Shown here piece by piece: positions 27,352 to 36,762 of a DNA stretch of 64,000 bases (position 1 is its first letter; each line of letters begins with the position of its first letter). A model generated the notes under the pieces. The model was not told where the DNA came from. It made no database searches and saw nothing but the letters and a program-made list of their open reading frames with translations. Made by a program: the position numbers and the translations under genes. Where the stretch lies: positions 310,001 to 374,000 of the forward strand of contig NZ_JABBDX010000001.1 in the NCBI RefSeq assembly GCF_012847335.1. Reading direction: 5' to 3'. Source of the DNA: Psychrobacter sp. MF31. Lineage in GTDB: Bacteria; Pseudomonadota; Gammaproteobacteria; Pseudomonadales; Moraxellaceae.

Positions 27352-27503
27352 CATCGTATTAATGATTGTTTGAAAGTAATCTTGCATGAAATAGCGAACT
27401 GCGCTTATCGTGGTTAAGGATAAATAAGCAATGGGTTGGTAAAGATTTGCCAGCGCATTGCTTTTGCCTTTTTTAGTTAAAAGGCAGCTAAAAAAGTTAT
27501 AAA

Positions 27504-27566
27504 ATGAGTAAAGTTGTGATTGCAGGCGGCAATATTAATGGCGCTTGCGATTGGTTATTTGTGTGA
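27504..27566 (+). pseudogene. Possible N-terminal scrap of a Rossmann-fold oxidoreductase
   Basis: A 20-codon frame reads MSKVVIAGGNINGA, then CDWLFV and stop. The first 14 residues fit a beta-strand plus G-G-x-x-x-G-A loop, as at the start of FAD- or NAD-dependent enzymes. No continuation was seen. It lies in the 193-base gap before rarD. It may be a relic or a chance resemblance. Confidence 0.3.
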
Positions 27567-27580
27567 ATAAGTTGTACGTT

Positions 27581-28531
27581 ATGACCTCCCAAAACGATGT
27601 CAACATCTCTGTTGTCCCAAAACCTGCTATTCAAACCTCCCAGCGCGGCATTTTAATTGCCCTTGGTGCCTTTTTTATTTGGGGCGGCTTCCCCCTATAT
27701 TTTAAGCAGCTTGCCGATTATGATGCCATCGAAATCATTGGTCATCGCATCATTTGGACGTTTGTTTGTCTGCTTGTCGTGATGATTGCTGCAAAGCGTT
27801 GGCAGTGGCTTGATGTGCTAAAACGCCACCCAAGATGGATTGCGCTGACCTTTATATCAGGGCTGATTATCGCAACCAACTGGCTGACCTACGTTTGGGC
27901 AGTCAATCATGACCATATTTTAGAGGCAAGCCTTGGCTACTTTATTGGACCTTTGGTGGGCGTTGCGCTGTCCATGCTGCTGTTTAAAGAGCGATTGCGA
28001 CCTTTGCAGTGGGTTGCTATTGGCTTTGCTGTGGTATCGGTGATTATTCAAGTGGTGATGCTGGGCAGTTTGCCTTGGATTTCACTGATTTTGGCGATAA
28101 GTTTTAGCACCTATGGTACCATTCAGCGCCAAACCCCATTAACTGCTATTGATGCGATGTTTGTGGAAACCGCCATGCTCGTTCCGATTTGTATTTGGTG
28201 GTTTTGGCAGGCAGGGGTAGCAAGCAGTCAGTTAAGCTTTTGGTTTACCTCAAACATCTGGCTGCTCATGCTGGCAGGACCCATTACCTTAGTGCCGCTT
28301 TTGCTCTTTAACTCATCAACCAAGCTTGTGGCTTATAGTATTTTAAGCTTTATGAATTATTTGACCCCAACGTTTATTTTCTTTTTGGCGGTCTTTTATT
28401 ATCATGAGCCGTTTGACAGCCACCGCTTGATCGTTTTTGGCTTGATTTGGTTTGGACTGCTGTTATTTAGCATCGATTTGTGGCAACATCGTCCTAAAAA
28501 GCGCGCAAAACTTCTTGAGGCGACCTCGTAA
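27581..28531 (+). CDS. rarD: EamA/RarD family transporter
   Basis: A 316-residue inner-membrane protein with about ten hydrophobic segments in two EamA halves, of the RarD branch of the drug/metabolite transporter superfamily. RarD marks include GAFFIWGGFPLYFK at the first segment, HRIIWTF, SNWLTYVW-like TNWLTYVWAVNHDHILEASLGYF (about 104-126), and LTPTFIFFLAVF near the end. The substrate is unproved. The start at 27581 is preferred; a TTG at 27545 would add 12 residues. folB follows after 32 bases. Confidence 0.88.
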   Translation: MTSQNDVNISVVPKPAIQTSQRGILIALGAFFIWGGFPLYFKQLADYDAIEIIGHRIIWTFVCLLVVMIAAKRWQWLDVLKRHPRWIALTFISGLIIATNWLTYVWAVNHDHILEASLGYFIGPLVGVALSMLLFKERLRPLQWVAIGFAVVSVIIQVVMLGSLPWISLILAISFSTYGTIQRQTPLTAIDAMFVETAMLVPICIWWFWQAGVASSQLSFWFTSNIWLLMLAGPITLVPLLLFNSSTKLVAYSILSFMNYLTPTFIFFLAVFYYHEPFDSHRLIVFGLIWFGLLLFSIDLWQHRPKKRAKLLEATS

Positions 28532-28563
28532 TCTCATAAAACCATAATTTTAAGGTCAATAAC

Positions 28564-29031
28564 ATGTTGCAAACCGAGTCGGATGTGGTCTTTGTCAAAG
28601 GGTTAAAAGTGATGGCGGTCATCGGCGTTTATGACTGGGAGCGCGCCATCACTCAGCCGCTGCTCATTGATATTGCCCTTGAAACGGACATCTCGGCGGC
28701 AGCCCATTCGGATGATGTTGCCGATGCGCTCAACTATAAAGCCGTTTGCGATGACGTAACGGCGTGGTGTCAAGAGATTCAAGCAAAACTTTTGGAGCAT
28801 TTAGCAGCAATGGTTGCGGATAAACTGCTTGAAAATTATCCTTGTAAAAAAGTGATATTAAGCATTGCCAAGCCAACGGCGATTAGCCAAGCGGACGCCG
28901 TTGGTGTTCAAATTACCCGTTACCCACCAACCAAATCGGTGATAGATGACGTAAAAACTAATTCTGATCACAATACTTTTGATAACGCTACTTTTGATAA
29001 CGATACTGAAGATCATGTCAGCCAACTTTGA
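28564..29031 (+). CDS. folB: Dihydroneopterin aldolase
   Basis: Folate-pathway aldolase that cleaves dihydroneopterin to hydroxymethyl-dihydropterin and glycolaldehyde. The core matches FolB: VKGLKVMAVIGVYDWERA with Glu26 in the catalytic pocket, and late KKVILSIAKP with the conserved lysine. Families average about 120 residues. This one has a 35-residue Asp/Asn/Thr-rich tail carrying two copies of TFDN from a 15-bp repeat. The end overlaps the folK start by 17 bases, so the two enzymes, which act in consecutive steps, are translationally coupled. Confidence 0.92.
   Translation: MLQTESDVVFVKGLKVMAVIGVYDWERAITQPLLIDIALETDISAAAHSDDVADALNYKAVCDDVTAWCQEIQAKLLEHLAAMVADKLLENYPCKKVILSIAKPTAISQADAVGVQITRYPPTKSVIDDVKTNSDHNTFDNATFDNDTEDHVSQL
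28975..29004 (+). repeat. 15-bp in-frame tandem repeat in the folB tail
   Basis: The 13-base word ACTTTTGATAACG occurs at 28975 and again at 28990. It adds TFDNA and TFDND to the FolB tail. Copy-number change would alter length by five residues without shifting frame. Confidence 0.6.
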
Positions 29032-29521
29032 TATGATGTCAACGCTCGATATTGAAAATTGGTCTAGTTTGCCGCAGTGCTCAGCGCAAGCGGTAGCTCA
29101 TCAAAAGGTTTCGGCGGTGATATTGGCGCTTGGCAGCAATCATGATGCCAAGCATTATTTTGATCTTGCCCATCAAAAATTAACTAAGCTTGGCACTGTT
29201 TATTCCTCAAATTTACTGTTAAATCCAGACTTTACCTCAACTAAAACTCATCCTAAACCCGACTATACCAATCAATGCGTTTATTTGGCGTTGGCTACCG
29301 CTTTGCCATTTTTTGAGCTTCAAGAAAAGCTGAAAAAAATTGAGAAAAACTGCAACCGTAAGCGCTCTGATAACTGCGCGGTCGCTTTGGTAACGATGGA
29401 TATTGATCTCTTGTTAATCAAAAAACAGGCTCAGCAATCTTGGTGCATGTTAGCCAATCGCTATCCTTTTAAAGCCCATGAGCTTATTGGATTGGCAGAA
29501 TTGAGCACCATTAACGTCTAA
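29015..29521 (+). CDS. folK: Divergent hydroxymethyldihydropterin pyrophosphokinase
   Basis: Folate enzyme moving pyrophosphate from ATP to hydroxymethyl-dihydropterin. The 168 residues keep VILALGSNHD (GSN motif), a YTNQCVYLAL strand corresponding to the FlN block, a helix EKLKKIEKNC, RKRSD, and VTMDIDLLL with the metal-binding Asp pair. Where usual enzymes have W-G-P-R-T before D-x-D, this has V-A-L-V-T, so the conserved arginine is missing. The region between GSN and the D-x-D is short of the P-loop residues normally seen. It may still be active, given its overlap with folB. The ATG at 29033 is an alternative start. Confidence 0.75.
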   Translation: MSANFDMMSTLDIENWSSLPQCSAQAVAHQKVSAVILALGSNHDAKHYFDLAHQKLTKLGTVYSSNLLLNPDFTSTKTHPKPDYTNQCVYLALATALPFFELQEKLKKIEKNCNRKRSDNCAVALVTMDIDLLLIKKQAQQSWCMLANRYPFKAHELIGLAELSTINV

Positions 29522-29542
29522 AAATCATGGCGTAAAGCAAGG

Positions 29543-29992
29543 TCAAGACGAACAAGATTGCAATTGCTCGTAATGATAAGGTAAGGTAAAAATCTTATCA
29601 AAAATCAAAGTAAATACAAAGGTATAAACCAAAAAGAATAAGAGCAGCGCCGCTTCCATCACAAACGCTTGCCAAAGTCCGACTTTATACCAAAGCATAT
29701 AAATTGGAATACAAATCAGCAGCAGCCCGCTTTCAAAAACGATGGCATGCAAGCTGCGAATCATAACCGTGCGCTTGGTGATGTTTAGCCGCCGCTCAAG
29801 CGCTTCAAACCCCGTATTATAAATAAAGTTCCAAATGACCGCGGTGACCGACACCATTACGGCAACCGGAAGCGACTGCTTGGCATCGCCGCCGCTCAGC
29901 CACATCAAAATCAGGGTGGACAATAAAATCGCTAAAATCTCAAAAATCGTCACATAAGTGATCCGGCGTTTGAGCGGACTTAAGGTAATCAA
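29543..29992 (-). CDS. PACE family multidrug/biocide efflux transporter
   Basis: A 149-residue inner-membrane protein with four predicted helices, a duplicated two-helix unit (bacterial transmembrane pair). PACE pumps such as AceI export chlorhexidine or short polyamines by proton exchange. The conserved membrane glutamate is Glu18 (VTIFEIL). The W-N-x3-N motif (WNFIYN, 54-59) and the C-terminal Asp132 (LIFDKIF) are present. No LysR-type regulator lies next to it, unlike aceR/aceI. It is convergent with folK, with only 21 bases between and no clear terminator. Confidence 0.88.
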   Translation of the reverse strand: MITLSPLKRRITYVTIFEILAILLSTLILMWLSGGDAKQSLPVAVMVSVTAVIWNFIYNTGFEALERRLNITKRTVMIRSLHAIVFESGLLLICIPIYMLWYKVGLWQAFVMEAALLLFFLVYTFVFTLIFDKIFTLPYHYEQLQSCSS

Positions 29993-30161
29993 AAGATTCT
30001 CCTAGCGGTCACTGGGAAAGACCAAAAGCTAAGCTAAAAAATAAGGCAGGCTTGAGCCTACCTTTTAATACGAGTTAGTATAGCAAAATCTAAAAGCTTA
30101 TCAAAGTGTTACCAACTCTTGGCAAGGCAACCTTAATTGATGCTGTTTTGGATCAGTAGCG

Positions 30162-31070
30162 TTAATCATTTGGCGCAATGACATCTAAATCATCAAGGCT
30201 TAACTTATCATACTCTTTTTTGCAAAAGCTTGGGTCAATTTTGCACATCGCGGCTTGCAATTGGTCAAGGCGCGTTTCTGATTGGCGGATATGCTCAAGC
30301 ATTTTGGTAAAGGCTTCAGCGACCGGATCTTGTGATTCTGGATCAATACCGTAAGCTTGAAACGCGGTTTCGCGGGCAGATTTGTTGGTAGCTTTGGCTT
30401 TGCTGCCAGTCGCTTTGGTGTTTTCTGAAGTTTTGATATTTAAGTCCGTTGCCGCTGCTTTTTCTTGTTGTTTGGCGTCATTGACTTTTTGGGCGATTGG
30501 ATTGCCTTTTTCATCATGATGGTCAGAGATCATTCGCGCGGCACTACCAACCATGGTGGCGTTTGCCGGAACGGGCTTAACCACGACGGCATTTGAGCCA
30601 ATCTTGGCATTTTTGCCGACGGTGAAAGGTCCTAAAACTTTGGCACCAGCGCCAACGATCACGCCGTCTTCTAGCGTAGGGTGGCGCTTACCGTTGTTCC
30701 AAGACACGCCGCCTAAAGTCACGCCATGATATAAAGTGACGTCATTACCAATCTCAGCGGTTTCGCCAATCACCACGCCCATACCGTGGTCAATAAAAAA
30801 GCGCTTGCCAATTTTGGCGGCAGGGTGAATCTCAATGCCGGTCATCATCCGCGAGCCGTAAGAGATGGCGCGAGCGGCAAATTTATGATCGTGATGCCAA
30901 AGGCTGTGAGCACTCCTATGCAAGATGAGCGCATGAATGCCGGGGTAAGTGAGCAGCACCTCAAGGCTGTTTCTTGCGGCAGGGTCGCGGTTAAAGACCG
31001 CATCGATATCGTCTTTTAAATCTTTTTTAATCGACAGCAGCGATTTGAAAATGGCAGTTGGCAGTGACAT
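30162..31070 (-). CDS. cysE: Serine O-acetyltransferase
   Basis: Left-handed beta-helix acetyltransferase making O-acetylserine for cysteine synthesis. The N-terminal helical domain is followed by hexapeptide repeats: [36 protein letters not shown] and [17 protein letters not shown]. The catalytic Asp-His pair is in FIDHGMG. The start at 31070 has AGGA six bases upstream, which favours it over an ATG 15 bases further up. The C-terminal 100 residues are an unusual Lys/Ala-rich helix ([10 protein letters not shown]...) plus a hydrophilic tail, longer than in E. coli CysE (273). That tail normally governs cysteine synthase binding and feedback by cysteine. Confidence 0.93.
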   Translation of the reverse strand: MSLPTAIFKSLLSIKKDLKDDIDAVFNRDPAARNSLEVLLTYPGIHALILHRSAHSLWHHDHKFAARAISYGSRMMTGIEIHPAAKIGKRFFIDHGMGVVIGETAEIGNDVTLYHGVTLGGVSWNNGKRHPTLEDGVIVGAGAKVLGPFTVGKNAKIGSNAVVVKPVPANATMVGSAARMISDHHDEKGNPIAQKVNDAKQQEKAAATDLNIKTSENTKATGSKAKATNKSARETAFQAYGIDPESQDPVAEAFTKMLEHIRQSETRLDQLQAAMCKIDPSFCKKEYDKLSLDDLDVIAPND

Positions 31071-31282
31071 AAAGCGTCCTATCATATTTTGATGGCAAAT
31101 TTTTAATTATAAGCTTTGTGTCATCAAGTATAGCGAGGAGTGAGGAAGAATAAAAGACCGAAAGCCTCTGCTCGGGCAAGTCGATATGAGGTATTTTGGA
31201 ATATTCATCATACCAACTTGCCTTAATTTTTTTAACAGCAGTTATTTTTGTAAGCGTTGCTAAAATTGGGCTGCTTTGATAA

Positions 31283-31726
31283 TCAGCTGTCGCTTACCGT
31301 GTATTTAAGCAGTTCGACCACTTGTTCTGGCGTTTGTGCCCAAGCCATGGCGGCAGCGTCCACTTCTTTTAGCGGGTGAATGATGTCTTCAGCGTGCAAG
31401 GTAATGTAAGGCTTACCAAGTGCGGCGCAATATCCGGCGTCAAAAGCAGCGTTCCACTGCTTGTATTTATCACCAAAGCGAATGATGGCAATGTCACATT
31501 TTTGAATAAGATTTTTGGTGCGGATGGCGTTCACTTTTGAGGATTTGTGATCGCGCCAAAATGAATTGTCATCTTTGCCCAACACGTCACCTGCCGCATC
31601 ACTTGAATCATGATCGGTGACGGCTGACGTAAAAGTAATCGGTAAATTGTGCTCTTTTGCGCCTTGAATGATGCGCTCGCGCCAATCGGTGTGAATTTCG
31701 CCAGATAAATAAACGTTCCAAGTCAT
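31283..31726 (-). CDS. ytoQ: YtoQ family protein
   Basis: A 147-residue cytoplasmic protein of the YtoQ family, whose fold resembles nucleoside 2-deoxyribosyltransferases. Family marks are the opening VYLSGEIHTDWRE, FTSAVTDHDSSD (about 32-43), the NAIRTKNLIQKCDIAIIRFGDKYKQW block and HAEDIIHPLKEVD. Its reaction is not known. AGGAG precedes the ATG. Only a weak link to trmJ upstream (96 bp) exists, so it may be an independent unit. Confidence 0.85.
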   Translation of the reverse strand: MTWNVYLSGEIHTDWRERIIQGAKEHNLPITFTSAVTDHDSSDAAGDVLGKDDNSFWRDHKSSKVNAIRTKNLIQKCDIAIIRFGDKYKQWNAAFDAGYCAALGKPYITLHAEDIIHPLKEVDAAAMAWAQTPEQVVELLKYTVSDS

Positions 31727-31822
31727 GATGAGCTCCTTGTTAATGATGATCGCTATCGATGGATAGCTTTTGATGAACTGAAAATAAGATTGATTGTAAA
31801 CTATGAGATGGCGCTTAACTGC

Positions 31823-32629
31823 TTAAGGTGATTCTTTAAGTAGTTTTGCAATTAAGGCGCTGAGCAGCTGATACTCTTTTTGATCAAGCTGAAGCCGTGA
31901 GCTTAGTCTTGATAGCCGTGAGGGCAGGGCGCGTAAGTGATCAGGATCGGCAAGCTTGCGGGTGACCATAAGCTTGGTTATATTTTGGGTCAGTTGTTGC
32001 AATTGTGACTGAGAAATTGCCGGTTCATCCCAATGCTGGCGCTGCAAGGTTTGAATCGTAGGTGATGACTCATGTTGCGGGTTATCAGCCTTATTAGTAA
32101 CATGGCTTTGCAAATAAGTAAAGACAAAGCTTGCGATGACTTGAATGGCAGAGGCGACGTTGAGCACCGGATAATCAGGATTGGCATCGATTTGAATATG
32201 ATAATCGGCAGTAGCAAGCTCGTCATTGGTCAAGCCGCGATCCTCACGACCAAATAAAATGGCAATATTTGGTACGGTTTTACTCGGTTGAGTGTCTATA
32301 AAATTGGCAATTAAAGCTGCCGCTTGGCTTGGATTAACAACAGGTCGCGGCAAATGGCGGCTTCGGCTACTTGCCGCAAATACCAGTTGGCAATCTTGAA
32401 TGGCGTCATCAAGCGTGGGGCAAATTTTAGCTTGCGTTAAAATATCAATCCCGCCTGCGGCATACGCTTCGCTGGTGTCATCGATCGGCAGTTTTGGGTC
32501 AACGACGATGAGCTTGGATAATCCCATCGTGTGCATGGCGCGCGCCGCTGAGCCGATATTGGCGGGCAAAGTAGTGTTGACCATGACGATTTGAATGGCA
32601 GCTAAATACTCATTTAAAGATAGTGCCAT
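31823..32629 (-). CDS. trmJ: tRNA (cytidine/uridine-2'-O-)-methyltransferase TrmJ
   Basis: SPOUT-fold methyltransferase (268 residues) that 2'-O-methylates position 32 of several tRNAs with SAM. The knot motifs are NIGSAARAMHTMGL (20-33), ILFGREDRGLTNDEL (about 131-145) and the final PVLNVASAIQV. The C-terminal 90 residues are helical and specific to TrmJ. Three bases separate it from hpt, so dnaE-hpt-trmJ is likely one transcript. No isc genes, the usual neighbours in E. coli, are present. Confidence 0.9.
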   Translation of the reverse strand: MALSLNEYLAAIQIVMVNTTLPANIGSAARAMHTMGLSKLIVVDPKLPIDDTSEAYAAGGIDILTQAKICPTLDDAIQDCQLVFAASSRSRHLPRPVVNPSQAAALIANFIDTQPSKTVPNIAILFGREDRGLTNDELATADYHIQIDANPDYPVLNVASAIQVIASFVFTYLQSHVTNKADNPQHESSPTIQTLQRQHWDEPAISQSQLQQLTQNITKLMVTRKLADPDHLRALPSRLSRLSSRLQLDQKEYQLLSALIAKLLKESP

Positions 32630-32631
32630 GA

Positions 32632-33015
32632 TTATAATGATCCCAAGCGCTGATTGACGGCAGTTTCTGTTTGAATGAGAGCCTCTGAAAGCTTAGTGAG
32701 TAGCGCCGATTGATCACTGATGGTTTGATTGCGGCAAGCTTCTTGCAAATCAGAGGACAATCTCATTAACAGCTCGGCACCAAGATTGGCGCTGGCGCCT
32801 TTCATCGCGTGAGCGGTCTCAAACCCCAACGCATTATCATTGTCTTGCTGAGCTTGATTTAGCACTGACAAGCGCTGATGGCAGTCGGTCAAAAAGGTTT
32901 TAACCAAATCTGCAAAGTCGTCTTCTAATAAGTCGCGCATATCCTCAAACTGCTCATCATTGATGACAATGTTTGGGTCAAAATCCTGATGATTTAAGCG
33001 GTTTTCTAGGGTCAT
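32632..33015 (-). CDS. Hpt domain phosphotransfer protein
   Basis: A 127-residue, mainly helical histidine phosphotransfer protein. The phospho-acceptor lies in TAHAMKGASANLG (His69), with the KG-S-A-N-LG pattern typical of Hpt modules that relay phosphate between hybrid kinases and response regulators. No kinase or regulator is next to it. It sits between dnaE and trmJ, so its partner cannot be named. An orphan Hpt beside replication genes is unusual, but cotranscription need not mean shared function. Confidence 0.85.
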   Translation of the reverse strand: MTLENRLNHQDFDPNIVINDEQFEDMRDLLEDDFADLVKTFLTDCHQRLSVLNQAQQDNDNALGFETAHAMKGASANLGAELLMRLSSDLQEACRNQTISDQSALLTKLSEALIQTETAVNQRLGSL

Positions 33016-33081
33016 GAGGGAGGTTCCAAAATAATAGCGCCGCCTAATATCAGCGCCAATGTCCAGTAATTTACAGTAAGT

Positions 33082-36000
33082 CTAGTGATAATGAAATTGT
33101 AAATGCTCATCACAAATGAGGGTTTTGAGCGCCGTTAGATTATCATCATTAGGATAGACGCGCCAGTGCTCCGACAAGCTCACCACCGCTTTGGCATAAT
33201 CTTCAATAATGCAAAGCTCAAGCAGCGTGCAATTGTCATTGATGATTTTAGGTTTGGTAGCAGTAGTATTGACGGTTGCAGGATGCTCAATCACATCGCC
33301 TGCATTTGCCATATCGTGTGGCATCGCGCTGCTGTCATAATTATTATAATAGTCATAAGCGTCATCGTTGCCGTAATCTTCGTTATCGCTATCAAGCGTT
33401 TGGCTTGGCGGCGGAATCAGATGCGGCTGAGCCGCTTTAAGCAAAGGCTTTAGTTGCAATAAGCGCTCAAGATCACTGCCTTTTAACGAAAAGCTGATTT
33501 TTTTGAGCCAACGAATTCGCGCCTCAGTCATGCTCAAAGCCTTGTCGAGTCGCGCAAAGAGCCTGCCGTCGCGCTCGCGGATACTGCCTTTGATAATGAC
33601 GACTTCTTCGACTTTGAGCTGATCTTTGACGCGGTTAAAGCGCTCGGCGTAGCAGCTGACCTCGAGGCGTGACGTGCCATCATCAAGCATAATCACGTAG
33701 CGGTTGCCAAAGTTGGCAATGTCCATGATAAGCCCTGCAAAATAGCAGCCGCCATTATAACCGGTATCGGTGAGCGTCGCCAAGGTTGCGCCGCCAGTAA
33801 AATGCTTAAGCTCCGCGCGGTATTCGTCAATCGGATGCCCCGTTAAGTACAAGCCTAAGGTGCTTTTTTCAGCTTTTAGGCGAGTTTTGTCATTCCAAAT
33901 CAGCTCAGGATCGGTTGGCAGCGGCGGCGCGGCAACGACACTGTCCATTTCGCCAAATAAATCCATGATGCCAAGCTCGTTGTTATTGCGGTCTTGCTCG
34001 GCTGCCTGAACCGCACTTGGCAATTGGCTCATAAGCGCGCCGCGAATACTAAAGGCAGCCTCATCGGATAATTCTGGGCGTAAAGTTTTGGCAAAATCAT
34101 CAAAGCAGCCGGCGCGAACCAAGGCTTCTAGCGTGCGCTTATTGACCTTTTTCATATCAACGCGGCGGCAAAAATCAAACAAATCGTTAAAGGCGCCGCC
34201 GGATTTTCGCGCCTCAACGATGGATTCAACCGCGCCTTCGCCAACGCCTTTAATTGCGCCTAAGCCATAAATGATATTGTCTTTAGAATCGGCAACAAAA
34301 TGCCACTGGCTGCGATTCACCGACGGATTAGCAACGGTCAAATTAAAGTTTTCACGGCAATCATTGATAAAAAATACCACGTTATCGGTATTGTTCATGT
34401 CAGACGTTAAGACCGCCGCCATAAATTCTGCCGGATAATAACGCTTTAAATACGCCGTTTGATAGGCTAACACGCCATAAGCTGCCGAATGCGATTTGTT
34501 AAAGCCGTAGCCGGCAAACTTTTCCATCAAATCAAACACGCCGCCGGACGTGACTTCATCGATACCTTGGTTAAGCGCGCCGCTCACAAAGATATCACGC
34601 TGTTTTGCCATTTCCTCCGGCTTTTTTTTACCCATCGCACGCCGAAGCATATCCGCGCCGCCCAAGCTATATCCCGCCATGACCTGCGAGATTTGCATCA
34701 CCTGTTCTTGATAAACGATAACGCCGTTGGTGTTTTCTAAAATTGGCTCAAGGTTTGGGTGGTCGTAAATGACTTCCTCACGACCATGTTTTCGGTCGAT
34801 GTACATCTCAACCATGCCAGCGTCCAGTGGTCCTGGGCGATACAGCGCACACATGGCGATGACGTCCTCGATATTGCTTGGCTGCAATTTGGCGAGGTAC
34901 TTTTTCATCCCCATACTTTCTAACTGAAAGACGGCGGTGGTTTTGGCATCTTGCAAGAGCTTATAAGCGTTTTTATCATCAAGCGGCAAGTCCTCTAACA
35001 CCAGCTCAGGCTTGTTTTCACTTTTTCGGCGCTCGTTGATGTTTTTGACCGCCGCATTAATGACGGTCAAATTTCGAAGTCCCAAAAAGTCAAATTTAAC
35101 CAAGCCGACCGCTTCTACGTCGTCTTTGTCAAATTGGCTGACGCGGTGACCGTCTTCATCGCAATAAATGGCGCTAAAATCGGTGATTTTATTCGGCGCA
35201 ATCAGCACGCCGCCGGCATGTTTGCCCACGTTTCGGCAAACGCCCTCAAGCTTAATTGCCATCTCCCAAATCTCAAGGGCGTCCTCATAATCCATGTTGC
35301 CCGGATTTTTAATTAAGTCTTTGAGCTGCGGCTCTTGCTCCAAGGCGTCATTAAGCGTAATCCCCGGTGTTTTGGGAATGAGCTTAGACATTTTATTGGC
35401 AAGACCGTAGGATTTGCCCTGAACGCGCGCCACATCGCGGACGACCGCTTTTGCCGCCATCGTTCCAAAGGTGATGATTTGTGATACCGCCTCGCGACCA
35501 TACGTATTTGCTACGTAATCAATCACGCGGTCGCGACCATCAATACAAAAGTCAATATCAAAGTCGGGCATTGACACCCGCTCAGGGTTCAAAAAGCGCT
35601 CAAATAATAAGTCGTAATGCAAAGGGTCGAGGTCAGTGATATTGAGCGCATACGCCACCAGCGACCCAGCACCCGAGCCGCGACCGGGACCTACGGGGAC
35701 GCCATTGGCTTTTGCCCAGCGGATAAAATCCATCACAATTAAAAAATAACCGGGGAATCCCATGGATAAAATAACATCAAGCTCATACTCAAGCCGCTCA
35801 TCATAAGGCGCTCGAACGGCTTCCCAAGTCTCATCACGCGACTCCACGGGATACAGCTTTTGCAAGCGCTCATCTAAACCGCGCTTGGACTCACTGCGAA
35901 AAAACGACTCAATGGTTTCGCCCTCAGGAACGGGAAACTCCGGCAGCACATTAATCCCAAGCGTTAACACCACATTGCAGCGCGAGGCGAGGCGAACGGT

Positions 36001-36762
36001 ATTGTCAATCACCTGTGGAATATCGGCAAACAGGGCGGTCATTTGCGATTGCGATTTTAAATATTGTTCTTCTGAGTACAATTTCGGGCGGTTCGGATCC
36101 GCCAAAACATACGAGCCAGCAATACAAACGCGGGCTTCATGAGCATCAAAGTCATCTTGAGTTAAAAATCGAACGTCATTATGAGCAACGATTGGGATTT
36201 GATGGCGAGCGCCAAAATGAATCGCTGCGTGAATAAAAGCATCTTCGCCGGCGCGATTGGTTCGCTTAATTGCCAAATATAGCCGGTCGCCAAAAGCCTT
36301 TTGCCAATCAACAATCAACTCATCCGCTTTTTCAGGTGTTGCGCCAACAAGCGCTTGACCGATTTCTGATTTTTCGGTGAATAGCGCAATGACGCCCTCG
36401 CTATGCTCAAGCACCTGATCGCGCGTGACAATGGGTGTCCCACGATTGTCCGGATTAGCGCGACCGTGGGTGAAGCCAAAGGACACAATCCGCGTTAAAT
36501 TTTGATAGCCGGTATTGTCCATCGCAAGCAGCATCAATCGCGAGTCTTCATGATCAAGGATGATTTCACTGCCGATAATGGGCTTAATTCCTGCCCCAAG
36601 GCAGGCGCGATAAAACTTCACCGTCGCATAAAGGTTGGATAAATCAGTCAATGCCAACGCGCGCTGATTGTCCGCTGCCGCCGCCTTTACCAGCGCCTTA
36701 ATACGGATGATGGAGTCGGTGATGGAGTATTCGCTGTGAATGCCTAAATGAACAAATGCCAT
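33082..36762 (-). CDS. dnaE: DNA polymerase III subunit alpha
   Basis: Catalytic subunit of the replicative polymerase (1,226 residues, E. coli 1,160). The N-terminal PHP domain begins FVHLGIHSEYS. The palm has PDFDIDFCIDGRDRV and KFDFLGLRNL, supplying the three catalytic aspartates; GRGSGAGSLVAY and a helix-hairpin-helix region follow. The C-terminal OB fold (FAGLIMDIANFGNRYVIMLDDG) is complete. Between the OB fold and the last 60 residues there is a 60-residue Asp/Tyr/Asn-rich insertion (NDDAYDYYNNYDSS) with low complexity. The final residues should bind tau. It heads a dnaE-hpt-trmJ run. Confidence 0.97.
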   Translation of the reverse strand: MAFVHLGIHSEYSITDSIIRIKALVKAAAADNQRALALTDLSNLYATVKFYRACLGAGIKPIIGSEIILDHEDSRLMLLAMDNTGYQNLTRIVSFGFTHGRANPDNRGTPIVTRDQVLEHSEGVIALFTEKSEIGQALVGATPEKADELIVDWQKAFGDRLYLAIKRTNRAGEDAFIHAAIHFGARHQIPIVAHNDVRFLTQDDFDAHEARVCIAGSYVLADPNRPKLYSEEQYLKSQSQMTALFADIPQVIDNTVRLASRCNVVLTLGINVLPEFPVPEGETIESFFRSESKRGLDERLQKLYPVESRDETWEAVRAPYDERLEYELDVILSMGFPGYFLIVMDFIRWAKANGVPVGPGRGSGAGSLVAYALNITDLDPLHYDLLFERFLNPERVSMPDFDIDFCIDGRDRVIDYVANTYGREAVSQIITFGTMAAKAVVRDVARVQGKSYGLANKMSKLIPKTPGITLNDALEQEPQLKDLIKNPGNMDYEDALEIWEMAIKLEGVCRNVGKHAGGVLIAPNKITDFSAIYCDEDGHRVSQFDKDDVEAVGLVKFDFLGLRNLTVINAAVKNINERRKSENKPELVLEDLPLDDKNAYKLLQDAKTTAVFQLESMGMKKYLAKLQPSNIEDVIAMCALYRPGPLDAGMVEMYIDRKHGREEVIYDHPNLEPILENTNGVIVYQEQVMQISQVMAGYSLGGADMLRRAMGKKKPEEMAKQRDIFVSGALNQGIDEVTSGGVFDLMEKFAGYGFNKSHSAAYGVLAYQTAYLKRYYPAEFMAAVLTSDMNNTDNVVFFINDCRENFNLTVANPSVNRSQWHFVADSKDNIIYGLGAIKGVGEGAVESIVEARKSGGAFNDLFDFCRRVDMKKVNKRTLEALVRAGCFDDFAKTLRPELSDEAAFSIRGALMSQLPSAVQAAEQDRNNNELGIMDLFGEMDSVVAAPPLPTDPELIWNDKTRLKAEKSTLGLYLTGHPIDEYRAELKHFTGGATLATLTDTGYNGGCYFAGLIMDIANFGNRYVIMLDDGTSRLEVSCYAERFNRVKDQLKVEEVVIIKGSIRERDGRLFARLDKALSMTEARIRWLKKISFSLKGSDLERLLQLKPLLKAAQPHLIPPPSQTLDSDNEDYGNDDAYDYYNNYDSSAMPHDMANAGDVIEHPATVNTTATKPKIINDNCTLLELCIIEDYAKAVVSLSEHWRVYPNDDNLTALKTLICDEHLQFHYH

